64,000 bases of DNA from positions 2,096,001 to 2,160,000 of the forward strand of contig NZ_CP090003.1 in the NCBI RefSeq assembly GCF_021390195.1. Direction: 5' to 3'. The translations under genes were made by a program, and so were the position numbers. This DNA is from Flagellimonas sp. CMM7. GTDB taxonomy: Bacteria; Bacteroidota; Bacteroidia; Flavobacteriales; Flavobacteriaceae. Under the pieces are notes generated by a model that was not told where the DNA came from, searched no databases, and saw nothing but the letters and a program-made list of their open reading frames with translations. This document shows, piece by piece, positions 45,310-55,037 of this stretch (positions within the stretch are counted from its first letter, which is position 1; each line of letters starts with the position of its first letter).

Positions 45310-47234
45310 GTTTTTTTCAACCATAGAATTTGATAAGGGAATACCTCTAATAGTCCGCTTTTGATAGCTATTTTTTTGTCTGACACCAAGTCTTTTGGCT
45401 CCCCTTTGGTAAAATAACCAAGCTTAAGAATCCAACTTGCTTCTACAACTTGCGGTTTTTCATCAAAATTGCAAATAACCAATAGTCCTTCGTTGGAATT
45501 CCCCGTTCTTTCAAAAACTAAAATATGGTCATTGCCTGTATTATGTAAGGTTAAATTATTACTATCCGCAAAAACAGGGGTTTCCTTCCTAATGGCAATC
45601 AATTTTTGCAGTGTTTTGAATATTTTGGACTGAGGAAGTTTTTTGGTATTTACTTTTGAAATAGTTTCCCAATCTTGTTTTGGTCTATTTACCCAGCGGC
45701 TATCTTCTTTTTTTGAGGTTTCCTTTAAAAAGGAATAATCGTTTAGAGCACCGATTTCATCCCCTGCATAAATCATAGGAATGCCACCATAAGCGAGAAT
45801 TACGCCATGGAACATTATAATTTTTGCAATAGCGTCCTTGATTAAAGCATTATCCTTTTCATTCAACCCTTTTTCTAAACCTAACAATGAGGCTGCACTA
45901 CCAGTAATTCTACCATCTCCGGTCTTAGGATTGTACATGAACATTAAACCAACGGCATCTGACCAATCCAAACGTTGGCAATAGTAATCCAGCAAAAATT
46001 TTCGATGTTGTTGTGGGTTCCAACCAATTTCCTCAATAAACTGGTTTTCGTACCCCAATCCAATATCATCATGGCACCTAATGTAGTTGATCCAAGTACA
46101 GTCCTTGGGTTTTGCAGGCACATTGGTAAGACTTTTATAAAGTAAGATTGTTTTTTTTGTGGCCGCGGAATTCCATAACAACGCCATTAAAGAAGCATTG
46201 TATGCAACTTCGCATTCGTTCCCTTTCTTTTGATTTTCACCAAAATATTTAATAATCTGGGTTGGAGCAACAATAGCCTCGGCCAAGAATATGGTTCCTG
46301 GAGCCACTACTTGTAAACACATTCTAAACAAAGCAATGATGTTATGGGCTTCTGGGAGGTTTTGAGATATGGTGCCCATCTTTTTCCAAAGAAAGGCCAA
46401 AGCATCAAAACGTACCAAATCCACACCCATATTGGACAATTTCACCAAGTTGGTCAACATTTCCATGAAAACCTCTGGATTGGTATAGTTCAAATCCCAT
46501 TGATAGCTGTTGAAAACCGTCATTACCCAATGATCCATTTCAGAAATGTAAGTGAAGTTCCCGGGCGAAGTTTCTGGAAAAACTTCTGGCATGGATTTTT
46601 CAAACTCCTTTGGAATTGTGTCATTTTCGAAAGTATAGTAGTACCCCTGGTATTTTTTGTCACCTTTTGTAGCTTTCTTTGCCCAAGAAAACTCATTGGA
46701 GGTGTGATTGACCACAAAATCCAACATCAAGAACATATCTTGCTTTCGGAGCTCTTTCGTTAATTCCAGAAGGTCTTCTTTAGTACCATATTTTTTGTCC
46801 ACTTGAAGATAATTGTTCACGGCATAACCGCCATCGTTTTCTCCTTTGGGACGAGTAGTAATGGGCATAAGGTGCAAGAAATTGACCCCTAATTCTTTTA
46901 GATAAGGGAGTTTTGCTTTAAGCCCGTTTAAATCTTTGTTGAAATGCTCCACATATAATTGCATACCTACCATTTTCTCTGATTGGTACCAATTGCCCAT
47001 CTCTAGCCTTTGCAAATCTTGATTCATTAATTCTGATGGACGCAAAGCAAATAGCTTGGGTAGAAGATCTAATAATCTTGAAAAATCACCACTGTATTTC
47101 TCCTCTGGATATACAGAAAAAAATAGTTGTTGAATAAGATTTAAGTTCGTGGCAAGTCTAAGCTCAAAAAGAGCTTTTGGGTTCTTTTCCTCAAATTTTG
47201 ATGAAATCAGTTTATGTAAGGTAGCTTGGTTCAT
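45306..47234 (-). CDS. Amylosucrase-type GH13 enzyme
   Basis: A 642-residue glycoside hydrolase family 13 enzyme, close in length to Neisseria amylosucrase (636). The catalytic residues fit: nucleophile Asp277 (VDLVRFDALAFLWK), acid/base Glu319 (IFLAEAIVAP) and Asp389 in RCHDDIGL. DGGYAVNNYLQVD is also as in subfamily 4. It should use sucrose either to build alpha-glucan or hydrolyse it, releasing fructose. There is no signal peptide. The start abuts the fructokinase stop with no gap; pairing with that kinase supports sucrose use. Confidence 0.87.
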   Translation of the reverse strand: MNQATLHKLISSKFEEKNPKALFELRLATNLNLIQQLFFSVYPEEKYSGDFSRLLDLLPKLFALRPSELMNQDLQRLEMGNWYQSEKMVGMQLYVEHFNKDLNGLKAKLPYLKELGVNFLHLMPITTRPKGENDGGYAVNNYLQVDKKYGTKEDLLELTKELRKQDMFLMLDFVVNHTSNEFSWAKKATKGDKKYQGYYYTFENDTIPKEFEKSMPEVFPETSPGNFTYISEMDHWVMTVFNSYQWDLNYTNPEVFMEMLTNLVKLSNMGVDLVRFDALAFLWKKMGTISQNLPEAHNIIALFRMCLQVVAPGTIFLAEAIVAPTQIIKYFGENQKKGNECEVAYNASLMALLWNSAATKKTILLYKSLTNVPAKPKDCTWINYIRCHDDIGLGYENQFIEEIGWNPQQHRKFLLDYYCQRLDWSDAVGLMFMYNPKTGDGRITGSAASLLGLEKGLNEKDNALIKDAIAKIIMFHGVILAYGGIPMIYAGDEIGALNDYSFLKETSKKEDSRWVNRPKQDWETISKVNTKKLPQSKIFKTLQKLIAIRKETPVFADSNNLTLHNTGNDHILVFERTGNSNEGLLVICNFDEKPQVVEASWILKLGYFTKGEPKDLVSDKKIAIKSGLLEVFPYQILWLKKT

Positions 47235-48179
47235 TTAATTTTCAAGCTGCGATTTTGTTGGAAGAGCAACTATGGCTCCATAGTTGGTGGTGGTAATGGC
47301 GCCAGCTTTATTGGCTTTTTGCACCATTTTTAACAACAGTTCATAATCTTCAAAAACACGATTAAAGTTCCCTAGATCTGCAATTTGATACAATAGGCAA
47401 CCTATAAAGGCGTCTCCCGCTCCCGTTGTATCCACTGGTTTTACTTTAATACTGGGAACTATTTTTTTGGTATTATTTGAACTTAGCAAAGTACCTTCTT
47501 TACCAAGGGTAATGGTTATGATCTTAGTGCCTGCTTCATGAAAAAAATCGCAAGCTTCATGAATATCTTTCTTTCCGGATAAAAGTTGTGCTTCCTCTAA
47601 ACTGAACTTACACAAGTGTGATTTTTCAATAAAAGGCATACATTTTTTAATAAATTGCTGTTCATTTTCCTTCCACAGATCACCTCTAAAATTTGGATCG
47701 AAGCTTATGAACATTTCTTTGGTAAACGCATCAAACAAATATTTGCCATATGTTTTTTCCAAAGAACCACCTAAGAGGGCGGTGGCAGCTCCTAAGTGTA
47801 AAAGATTTCCTTGAAAATCCTTTCTTAAGGAGGGGTCATAAGTTAATTCTTTATCGGCTCCTCTACTAAATACAAAATCACGCTCCCCGTCTTCCGCCAA
47901 AGAAACAAAAGCAAGTGTAGTAAAAGTTTTGGATTGTTGTGCCAATGAAATATCGACACCTTCTTTTTTTACCACATTAAGTAAGAAGCTTCCAAATGGA
48001 TCATCTCCTACACAGCCAATAAAGACTCCTTTTCCGCCAAGTTTGGCTATTGCACAGGCAACATTTGCCGGTGCGCCACCAGCTTTTTTGGTAAATTCAG
48101 TGGCTTTGGAAAGGTCATTTCCCTGCTTTTCAGCAACAAAATCTATCAAGAGTTCTCCAATGCAGAATACTTTTTTCAT
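47235..48179 (-). CDS. Fructokinase (PfkB family)
   Basis: A 314-residue sugar kinase of ribokinase fold, with GGAPANVACAIAKLGG near the N-terminus and the catalytic DTTGAGDAFIG motif near residues 246-256. GGAPANVA is typical of fructokinases, and cotranscription with an amylosucrase, which frees fructose, supports that substrate. A TTG-N21-TACATTGG sequence upstream on the minus strand (48204-48235) is a possible promoter with one mismatch. No sucrose transporter or LacI-type regulator lies nearby. Confidence 0.85.
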   Translation of the reverse strand: MKKVFCIGELLIDFVAEKQGNDLSKATEFTKKAGGAPANVACAIAKLGGKGVFIGCVGDDPFGSFLLNVVKKEGVDISLAQQSKTFTTLAFVSLAEDGERDFVFSRGADKELTYDPSLRKDFQGNLLHLGAATALLGGSLEKTYGKYLFDAFTKEMFISFDPNFRGDLWKENEQQFIKKCMPFIEKSHLCKFSLEEAQLLSGKKDIHEACDFFHEAGTKIITITLGKEGTLLSSNNTKKIVPSIKVKPVDTTGAGDAFIGCLLYQIADLGNFNRVFEDYELLLKMVQKANKAGAITTTNYGAIVALPTKSQLEN

Positions 48180-48226
48180 TCCAAGTATTGAAAATTTGGT
48201 ATTCCAATGTAAGGAGAAAAAAAATG

Positions 48227-48640
48227 CTATTCCAAAATTTTATGTCCTATAACGGTAAAATAAGTGATTGTGGCATCTGAGCATAGGCTTTCTTTAGCCT
48301 TTGCTTCTAAGGTGATACCGTTTCCTAATTGTCCGGGATCAAAAAGAAAAACAACATCAAGTTTTTGTTCTTTAGAAGGTTTATTGGTGATACTACTTCC
48401 AGATTCTAGAATGTCAACCACCTCTACAGCAAAAATATGTTCCTTTTGTGAACCACAGATTTCTTTATTCGTTTCTGTAGTTCCAAGAATTTTGATTTGG
48501 AGCATTATTTCGTTAGGCCCCAATAACTGTTGTTCTAAAATAGTTTCTTCATTTTGATTGTTTTCTAAAAGGGTTATATCCTCTTTCTGATCACATGAAT
48601 TACTCAATAAGAAAAGTGCCAACAAAATAAAAGGTTTCAT
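48227..48640 (-). CDS. Putative lipoprotein of unknown function
   Basis: A 137-residue protein with a lipoprotein signal: MKPFILLALFLLSNSC ending in the lipobox LSNSC. The mature part is short and includes two further Cys (EICGSQ, SLCSDA) that could form a disulfide. I recognise no family. It lies upstream of the fructokinase on the same strand, 47 bp away. Confidence 0.7.
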   Translation of the reverse strand: MKPFILLALFLLSNSCDQKEDITLLENNQNEETILEQQLLGPNEIMLQIKILGTTETNKEICGSQKEHIFAVEVVDILESGSSITNKPSKEQKLDVVFLFDPGQLGNGITLEAKAKESLCSDATITYFTVIGHKILE

Positions 48641-48689
48641 AAGGGTTTAACTTTTAAGTATATACGCAATAAATCATTTAGTAGATGTT

Positions 48690-48721
48690 AAAAAAAAGGC
48701 GTGATTAGTTCACGCCTTTTT
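48690..48721 (-). terminator. Terminator of the T9SS cargo gene
   Basis: A 12-bp stem (AAAAAGGCGTGA with complement, 48693-48704 and 48710-48721) followed by T-runs on the minus strand, just past the stop at 48740. Confidence 0.85.
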
Positions 48722-48739
48722 AACGAAGTTACTTAAGGC

Positions 48740-51700
48740 TTATTTTTTAATTATTTTGAAATTTTCGTTAGTGTTTAATCCTGTGATTTTTACAAAATAA
48801 ATGCCAGCCGGGCTGTTGGACGCATTCCATATAATAGGCTTGGAACTGCTTGTTCCTTCCATTTCAAAAACTTTTTGACCTACCATGTTGAAGATTTGGG
48901 CACTTACCTTTTCATCTTCAGTGTTTTTTAGAGCAAAATAGAATTCGTCTGTAGAGGGATTAGGCCAAACCGCGGTAATCACTTCTGTCTCTAAAGTAGC
49001 TAGACTTTGAGAATTATCTTGACCTGCAACTCCAGAAGGAGCAATTTCGACGGCGGTATCTCCTGTAGACCCACTATCCACAGTTCCAAAAATTTGAAAA
49101 ATTTGATCTTCAGGATCACCTCCAAAAACAAGATTTGTGGGAACCCAATCTATGGCACCGGTTCCAAACAAGTCGGCGGTATCCCTAAATAGATTACTGT
49201 TTCCAATTAATCCAGCTTGTGTTAACCAGAACCACTGGGTCTCATCTGGAAGAAAGTCAAGATTGGCATATACAGAAAGCCAGTACGTTCCAGATTCCAA
49301 AACTACTTGTTCTGGAAGATCCAAACTTAGATTAACATTTGTGGGAGCGGAAGTAGGCGCTATAGCTCCACTATCATAGATTATTGCTCCTGGGAAACCT
49401 CCGTTATTCTCATAGATTACAACATTAGCACTTGTCAACAAGGGGCTGTTATTTGCACCTCCAAAGGCTACCACGCTATTAATGGTCCACTGACTTCCTT
49501 CAGGGATTATGAAATCATCTGCAGACTGTAATAGTGCTCCACCAAAATCTGGTATCAGTTGTGAAGGGGTACTGCTGGTTGATACATCGTTTTGCTCATA
49601 AATAGGGAACTCTGTAAGTGTAACCGTAAATCCTTCCGCAACCTGTTCCCTACCTGAAGTTGCTATAAGTCCAATAGCTGCTGAGCCGTCAGAATCTGGA
49701 GCAAATGAAAGAGAAATCATATCTCCATCTAACACAGCTGTTACCAAATCTGGATTTGAGTTGGTGAGTTCAACGGAAATTGGCCTTCCCCTAGAATTGA
49801 CAAATAAGTCTTTTACATTGACTTCTCTATCTGCACTGTTTAAGGGTAAAACCAAATCAGGTAACAGATACGCATTACTAAGCTTTGCTTCGGGGGAACG
49901 AGATGCGTAGAATTGCGCATTGTAAACCCCATTCCCATGTGCGGCTACAGCAACAAAACCATCTTCTCTTGTTCTAACTTGAGGTACAACAACATTGCCT
50001 ACAATGGCAGGCTCCCTAAACCAGCGTGTGCGGTCTCCATTTAAATAGAAAGAAGCATACAGTCCAGTACTTGTGCCAGCAAAATAAATGTTATTGTTTC
50101 CACTTATGGCAAACCACCTAACCGAAGGGCCGTTTCCAGTTCCATCCTTATTTTCCTCTAAATTACCGCTAATACTTTCCCAAGTCTCCCCTGCATTTTT
50201 ACTCATGAAAATACTTTGGATATTATAATTGGAGAAAACAGCTATAACACGATCTGAGTTAGTGGGGTCAACATAAATTTGATTAATGTTTCCCTCAGGG
50301 AGTCCTTTTCCAGAAGAAATGTCCACTGGCGATTGGTCATCAATATTTGCATTTTCCATTTTAAAAATCAAGCCACTAGAAGTACCATAATACAGTCTAT
50401 TGGCGACAGGGAATTTTGAAATATCCAATCCCGAAATAATAGAACCATCTGGGGTTGCGGTTTGTGTCTGCTCAGCCCAATTTACAGAGGTTGGAGCATT
50501 TGAAAACAAAGGGATTTCATCTAAATTGTTGTTTCTCCACATGCGATCGCCCGCAGGCATATACATAATATTGTCATTGATTGGATCTAATACAAAGGGA
50601 GCTACAAAGTCAAATCCACTTGCACCAGATGGTTGTACACGGGTGAAGGAGACAAACTCTCCAGTTTCATCAAAGTTAAAACGGAATACTACACCAAATT
50701 GCGCAGAAACATAGCGGGTAAGACCGCCATCTGCTATGGCATTAAATGAACCATCACCACCAAAATCTTCTTCCCATGGCTCATTTTTATTTAATGAATT
50801 GGTAAACCAACTTCCATTGTCCTGGAAACCTGCAACAATATCTTGGCTATTGCCTTCTGGGTCTATGGCAATGGCATATGGTTGGGTTGTAATGTAACTG
50901 TTGTTTAAAGATGTCCAACTAACGGGTTCGGTGTTTATCGTAATATCCTCAGTGACCTGCACTCCACCATCATTGGCCGATATGGCTTTGTTTGGATTGG
51001 AAGGCAAGAAAACCAAATTATGCTGATCGGGATGGTGATTAGGATAAAGTCCAAAACTATCGCTGAAAATGGTATAACCTCCTATCCATCCTTCAAAACC
51101 TGTAGGAGTTGTAAAGCCCGTTTCGGATCGGTAGAGGTTGGTGCCTCCTAAGAATACTAAATCTGGGTTTGTAGGGTGTACCTTAATAATCATGTTATAA
51201 GCACCTTGAAGATCTAAATCACCTGCCAATCCTCCAATGTTAGTAGGAAGGTTTGCGGTTAAATCGACCCATTGCTCTTCCGGGGTTACTGCATCTGCCT
51301 GGTACCTCCAAAGAAATGCCTCGCCAGCATTGCTTAAATCATAAGAAAAGAAAAAGACGCGATTTTCATCTGATGGATCATAGGCCATAACTGTTCTTCC
51401 AAAAGATGGAAATAAACCTTCCGGTGTTATGTTGGTCCAAGTGTCCCCATCTTGTGAGGTATAGAATCCAGCATTTTCAGCTCCAAATATATCGACAGTG
51501 CCATAAATAGTTCCGTTAGGGGTGATAATGACTTCAGTTTGACTATCAAATCCACTTGGTAGAACTTCTTCAAAAGATCGCGCACCATTTTTAGAACGGA
51601 ACAGGCCATCAAAAGTAGCAGCATAAACATTGCCATTTGCAGGATGCACGGCAATGCTGTTGATTAAATCAAAAGAGGTAATTGAGGTTACATCGTTGTC

Positions 51701-52417
51701 AGAAGTGTTTCGCATTCTAAACCAACTTCTCCCATTATTGTAAGATTTATAAATTCCGGATCCTTGATAAAACGCTCCTGGTGCCCCAGCTGAGTTCCCG
51801 TAACGCTCGCCCGATGCATAATACCAAATATTTTGACGGTTCTTTCTTGGGTCTTGTACAATGCCCGTAATACTTGGGTTCTGCCATTTTCTGGTAACCC
51901 TTCTCCAAGTTTCTCCAGCGTTTGTAGAACGCCAAAGCCCTCCTGAAACTCCACCGGCTAAAATGGTATTCTCGTTCCTTCTATCAATGGCCAAGGCTCT
52001 CGTTCTTCCACCTACATTAGCGGGGCCTCTCCCTCTAAAATAGAAAAATCGCTTTTTTGAAGCTTCGCCACCATAGGTTTTTGACATTTGTTGTTGAATG
52101 TCGGTAGAGTCAATTTTACCAGAGAATTCGGCAGTTCGCTCAAGAATATTTTCTGGAATTTTTTTGGTAAATGGATCTTGTACTTGTCTATATTCATAAG
52201 CCAACCTATCCATAGCGCGATCGCCAACTGCTTTTGGTTTGGCACCAACAGGTCCTTTTTTACTATCATAGAGCTTGGACTTTTTGTAAAGGTCATGTCC
52301 TTTTTGAGGGGCATGATCATGTGTTTTTTTCAAATTTTGGGCCTGTACTCCAGAAAGAAGGAGAAAAAAAGCCGCGAAAAATGAAAGTAGTGGTGTAGTG
52401 AGTAGTAGTTTTTTCAT
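48740..52417 (-). CDS. Large secreted BNR/VPS10-like repeat protein with T9SS type A sorting domain
   Basis: A 1225-residue secreted protein. Signal peptide at 1-26. Residues of about 100-830 form a beta-propeller with repeats of sortilin/BNR type (GGVSGGLWRSTNAGETW, IYVDPTNSDRVIAVFS, IFMSKNAGETWESISG). A further beta-rich region follows, and the last about 80 residues are a type IX secretion C-terminal signal (VWPNPSTDEFYFALKN, AGIYFVKITG, FKIIKK). It should be exported to the cell surface; no catalytic role can be read. It is monocistronic with a terminator. Confidence 0.88.
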   Translation of the reverse strand: MKKLLLTTPLLSFFAAFFLLLSGVQAQNLKKTHDHAPQKGHDLYKKSKLYDSKKGPVGAKPKAVGDRAMDRLAYEYRQVQDPFTKKIPENILERTAEFSGKIDSTDIQQQMSKTYGGEASKKRFFYFRGRGPANVGGRTRALAIDRRNENTILAGGVSGGLWRSTNAGETWRRVTRKWQNPSITGIVQDPRKNRQNIWYYASGERYGNSAGAPGAFYQGSGIYKSYNNGRSWFRMRNTSDNDVTSITSFDLINSIAVHPANGNVYAATFDGLFRSKNGARSFEEVLPSGFDSQTEVIITPNGTIYGTVDIFGAENAGFYTSQDGDTWTNITPEGLFPSFGRTVMAYDPSDENRVFFFSYDLSNAGEAFLWRYQADAVTPEEQWVDLTANLPTNIGGLAGDLDLQGAYNMIIKVHPTNPDLVFLGGTNLYRSETGFTTPTGFEGWIGGYTIFSDSFGLYPNHHPDQHNLVFLPSNPNKAISANDGGVQVTEDITINTEPVSWTSLNNSYITTQPYAIAIDPEGNSQDIVAGFQDNGSWFTNSLNKNEPWEEDFGGDGSFNAIADGGLTRYVSAQFGVVFRFNFDETGEFVSFTRVQPSGASGFDFVAPFVLDPINDNIMYMPAGDRMWRNNNLDEIPLFSNAPTSVNWAEQTQTATPDGSIISGLDISKFPVANRLYYGTSSGLIFKMENANIDDQSPVDISSGKGLPEGNINQIYVDPTNSDRVIAVFSNYNIQSIFMSKNAGETWESISGNLEENKDGTGNGPSVRWFAISGNNNIYFAGTSTGLYASFYLNGDRTRWFREPAIVGNVVVPQVRTREDGFVAVAAHGNGVYNAQFYASRSPEAKLSNAYLLPDLVLPLNSADREVNVKDLFVNSRGRPISVELTNSNPDLVTAVLDGDMISLSFAPDSDGSAAIGLIATSGREQVAEGFTVTLTEFPIYEQNDVSTSSTPSQLIPDFGGALLQSADDFIIPEGSQWTINSVVAFGGANNSPLLTSANVVIYENNGGFPGAIIYDSGAIAPTSAPTNVNLSLDLPEQVVLESGTYWLSVYANLDFLPDETQWFWLTQAGLIGNSNLFRDTADLFGTGAIDWVPTNLVFGGDPEDQIFQIFGTVDSGSTGDTAVEIAPSGVAGQDNSQSLATLETEVITAVWPNPSTDEFYFALKNTEDEKVSAQIFNMVGQKVFEMEGTSSSKPIIWNASNSPAGIYFVKITGLNTNENFKIIKK

Positions 52418-52625
52418 ATAGTTGAGATTAAATGAGTTAGCCTTTCAATATAATAAAAAATAAAAGTAATGCTGAAATATTCTTACAAGTTTCGATGAAA
52501 TACGCTGTTAACTATATGCTAATACCATGTTAAAAATCATAGTATCATAATTGATCATCTAAACTTTGCATAGCTTTTTAATAGCAGTATTTATTTGTTG
52601 TGTATCATTGCTCAAAATTTACCAT

Positions 52626-53351
52626 ATGAGGACCTTGGTTATAGGTGATGTCCATTCAGGATTAAGAGCTTTGGAACAACTTATTGTTAGGGCTAAAGTG
52701 ACCCGGGAAGATCACCTAATTTTCCTAGGAGATTATGTGGATGCCTGGAGCAGCGCTGTGGAAACCATTGATTTTTTAATTAAGCTTAAAGATGATTTCA
52801 AATGCACCTTTATTAGGGGAAACCATGATGAACTTTGTAGGGAATGGCTTTTGACCAAAGAAGAAAACCCACAATGGCTTGCCCATGGGGGAACGGCAAC
52901 CAGAGACTCATACCTAAGGGCAGCTAGAGAAAACTGGGACACTCACCTTGAGTTTTACGCTCAATTGGAAAACTATTATCTGGATGATGACAATAGACTT
53001 TACCTTCATGCAGGTTATACAAATTTAAAAGGAGTGGCTTTTGAATATTTTGACCAATTGTTCTATTGGGACAGAACTTTGTGGGAGTTGGCCAAAGCAA
53101 TAGATCCAGCATTAAAACCAGAAGACAGATACTTTCCAAAAAGGCTGACTCACTACAAAGAGATTTTCATTGGCCATACACCACTTTCCAAAAAAGATGT
53201 TGTTTCTCCTCAGAGTGGAGCCAATGTTTGGAACGTAGACACTGGTGCTGCTTTCATGGGAGCCTTAACAATGATGGACGTGGATACAAAAGAGTTTTGG
53301 CAAAGCGACCCCGTGCATACTTTTTATCCTGGAGAAAAGGGCAGAAACTAG
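52626..53351 (+). CDS. PPP-type metallophosphatase (serine/threonine or diadenosine phosphatase-like)
   Basis: A 241-residue calcineurin-like phosphoesterase. Metal-binding motifs are GDVHS (Asp8, His10; the usual Gly is Ser), GDYVDAW and GNHDE, with later His in LHAG and GHTP. The ATG at 52626 is preferred; the 20 extra residues from 52566 are hydrophobic and do not fit the family. The substrate is unknown. It is followed at 54 bp by the desaturase gene. Confidence 0.85.
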   Translation: MRTLVIGDVHSGLRALEQLIVRAKVTREDHLIFLGDYVDAWSSAVETIDFLIKLKDDFKCTFIRGNHDELCREWLLTKEENPQWLAHGGTATRDSYLRAARENWDTHLEFYAQLENYYLDDDNRLYLHAGYTNLKGVAFEYFDQLFYWDRTLWELAKAIDPALKPEDRYFPKRLTHYKEIFIGHTPLSKKDVVSPQSGANVWNVDTGAAFMGALTMMDVDTKEFWQSDPVHTFYPGEKGRN

Positions 53352-53405
53352 CACAATAACACAGTTTATTGGATTTTAATAAAGACCTTTACCAAAAACA
53401 ATTAT

Positions 53406-54401
53406 ATGTCATTAAAAAATATTCGGTTAGAAGTTATGGAAGCCATAGAACCAAAAGTACAGGGCTTTATGGACTCATTTCTTATACCCATAGAAGATAT
53501 ATGGCAACCGAGTGATTTTTTACCAGATTCCCAGAACGAAAATTTCTTTGCGGAGACCGAGCAAATTCGAGAAGAAGCGAAAGAACTTGGATATGATTTT
53601 TGGGTTACTTTGGTTGCGGACACCATTACTGAAGAGGCCTTGCCTACATATGAATCCTGGTTGATGGATGTTGAGGGGATAGACCAACATAGCGGAAAGG
53701 AAAATGGTTGGAGCAAATGGGTGAGAGCTTGGACGGCAGAGGAAAATAGGCATGGGGATGTACTAAACAAATACTTGTATTTATCTGGGCGAGTAAATAT
53801 GAGAGAAATAGAAATTACAACGCAACATTTAATATCTGATGGTTTCGACATTGGAACCGATAGAGACCCCTATAAAAACTTTGTCTATACCACTTTTCAG
53901 GAGCTGGCCACTAATATTTCCCATAAACGAGTTGGGAAAATGGCCAAGGAAAAAGGAAATGCGCTATTAGGAAAAATGTGTAATATTATCGCAGGTGATG
54001 AGATGAGACACCATTTAGCCTATCGAGAATTTGTGAAAACAATTCTAGGACAGGACCCTAATGGAATGATAGAGGCTTTTGCTGATATGATGAAGAAAAA
54101 GATTGTAATGCCTGCTCACTTCTTAAGAGAATCTGGAGATAGTATTGGTTCAGCATTTGAACAATTTTCAGATTGTGCTCAGCGACTTGGGGTGTACACG
54201 GCACAAGATTATATCGAAATTTTAAAGAAGTTAAATGATTACTGGGAGGTAGGAAATTTAAGAGGACTTTCTGAACAAGCGGAAAAAGCTCGTGATTATT
54301 TGATGAAACTTCCTGATAGACTTCAACGCATTTCTGAACGAATGCAATTTGGCCAAGACCAACATAAATTTAAATGGGTCGAAGCAAATGGGATGTTATA
54401 A
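53406..54401 (+). CDS. Acyl-ACP desaturase
   Basis: A 331-residue soluble di-iron fatty acid desaturase that introduces a double bond into acyl-ACP. The two ligand motifs are EENRHGD and DEMRHHLAY (E/D-E-x-R-H), with other acidic ligands upstream. This is a plant-type enzyme fold found in some bacteria. It links to ACP and FabF in lipid supply. It ends in a perfect terminator palindrome. Confidence 0.92.
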   Translation: MSLKNIRLEVMEAIEPKVQGFMDSFLIPIEDIWQPSDFLPDSQNENFFAETEQIREEAKELGYDFWVTLVADTITEEALPTYESWLMDVEGIDQHSGKENGWSKWVRAWTAEENRHGDVLNKYLYLSGRVNMREIEITTQHLISDGFDIGTDRDPYKNFVYTTFQELATNISHKRVGKMAKEKGNALLGKMCNIIAGDEMRHHLAYREFVKTILGQDPNGMIEAFADMMKKKIVMPAHFLRESGDSIGSAFEQFSDCAQRLGVYTAQDYIEILKKLNDYWEVGNLRGLSEQAEKARDYLMKLPDRLQRISERMQFGQDQHKFKWVEANGML

Positions 54402-54404
54402 AAC

Positions 54405-54432
54405 AAAAACCGGCCAATTGGCCGGTTTTTTT
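54405..54432. terminator. Bidirectional terminator between desaturase and HhH protein genes
   Basis: A 26-bp perfect palindrome (54405-54430; half AAAAACCGGCCAA) followed by T on both strands, 4 bp past the desaturase stop. Confidence 0.88.
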
Positions 54433-54448
54433 ATGCTCAAAACTGAAA

Positions 54449-55012
54449 TCAGAACTTGCCGGCCTTATGCTTAATTTGCCATTTGGACAAATCTTTCCAT
54501 TGCCCTTCATAGGCCATTTTTGCTTGCATAGGCCATGATGCAGGGTCATGGATTCTATATCTATCCCCTCCAGAATCCAGTACTTCTTGACATTTAATTG
54601 TAGACGCTTCAGAAAGTGCTTTCCATGTTTTTATATTAAAGTTGTGAAATAGCCCTTCAATTTTAGGGCCAATACCTTCAACTATTTTTAGATCATCTTC
54701 TTTTATTCTTTTCCCCATTGCTGCTTTTGCCTCAGTAGCATCAAAGACCTGAGTTGTGGGTTCATTTGCGGTTAAAGAAGAAGCAATATTTGCAGGTTTT
54801 TCTTTGGTATCTTTAGTTGAGACCTTTTTGTTACAGGCAGCCAGATCGGTCTTTAGCTTTGTGTTTTCTGCTTCCAATTTTTTAACGTCGATAGAAGTAT
54901 CAACAACCGAGGCATTCTTGCTTTTTCCAATAAGATACCCAAGAACTCCTGAGATGATTCCAACTAACGCAGGAATAATCCAGCACCAGATATTTAGACT
55001 TTCAAAATTCAT
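54449..55012 (-). CDS. Membrane-anchored protein with helix-hairpin-helix domain
   Basis: A 187-residue protein with one N-terminal transmembrane helix (about 8-28), a coiled-coil stretch (about 35-70), a variable linker, and a C-terminal helix-hairpin-helix-like domain: DDLKIVEGIGPKIEGLFHNF, then IKTWKALSEA and GGDRYRIHDPASWPMQA. This domain occurs in Bacteroidota envelope proteins with no known role. It is 25 bp from the OmpA-like gene upstream and probably cotranscribed. Confidence 0.72.
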   Translation of the reverse strand: MNFESLNIWCWIIPALVGIISGVLGYLIGKSKNASVVDTSIDVKKLEAENTKLKTDLAACNKKVSTKDTKEKPANIASSLTANEPTTQVFDATEAKAAMGKRIKEDDLKIVEGIGPKIEGLFHNFNIKTWKALSEASTIKCQEVLDSGGDRYRIHDPASWPMQAKMAYEGQWKDLSKWQIKHKAGKF

Positions 55013-55037
55013 TTTCTATTGTTTTATAGTTGAGTAA

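Noticed and set aside
52566..52625. N-terminal extension of the phosphatase
   Set aside because: Adds 20 hydrophobic residues not fitting the family; the ATG at 52626 begins the metal-binding motif in the usual place.
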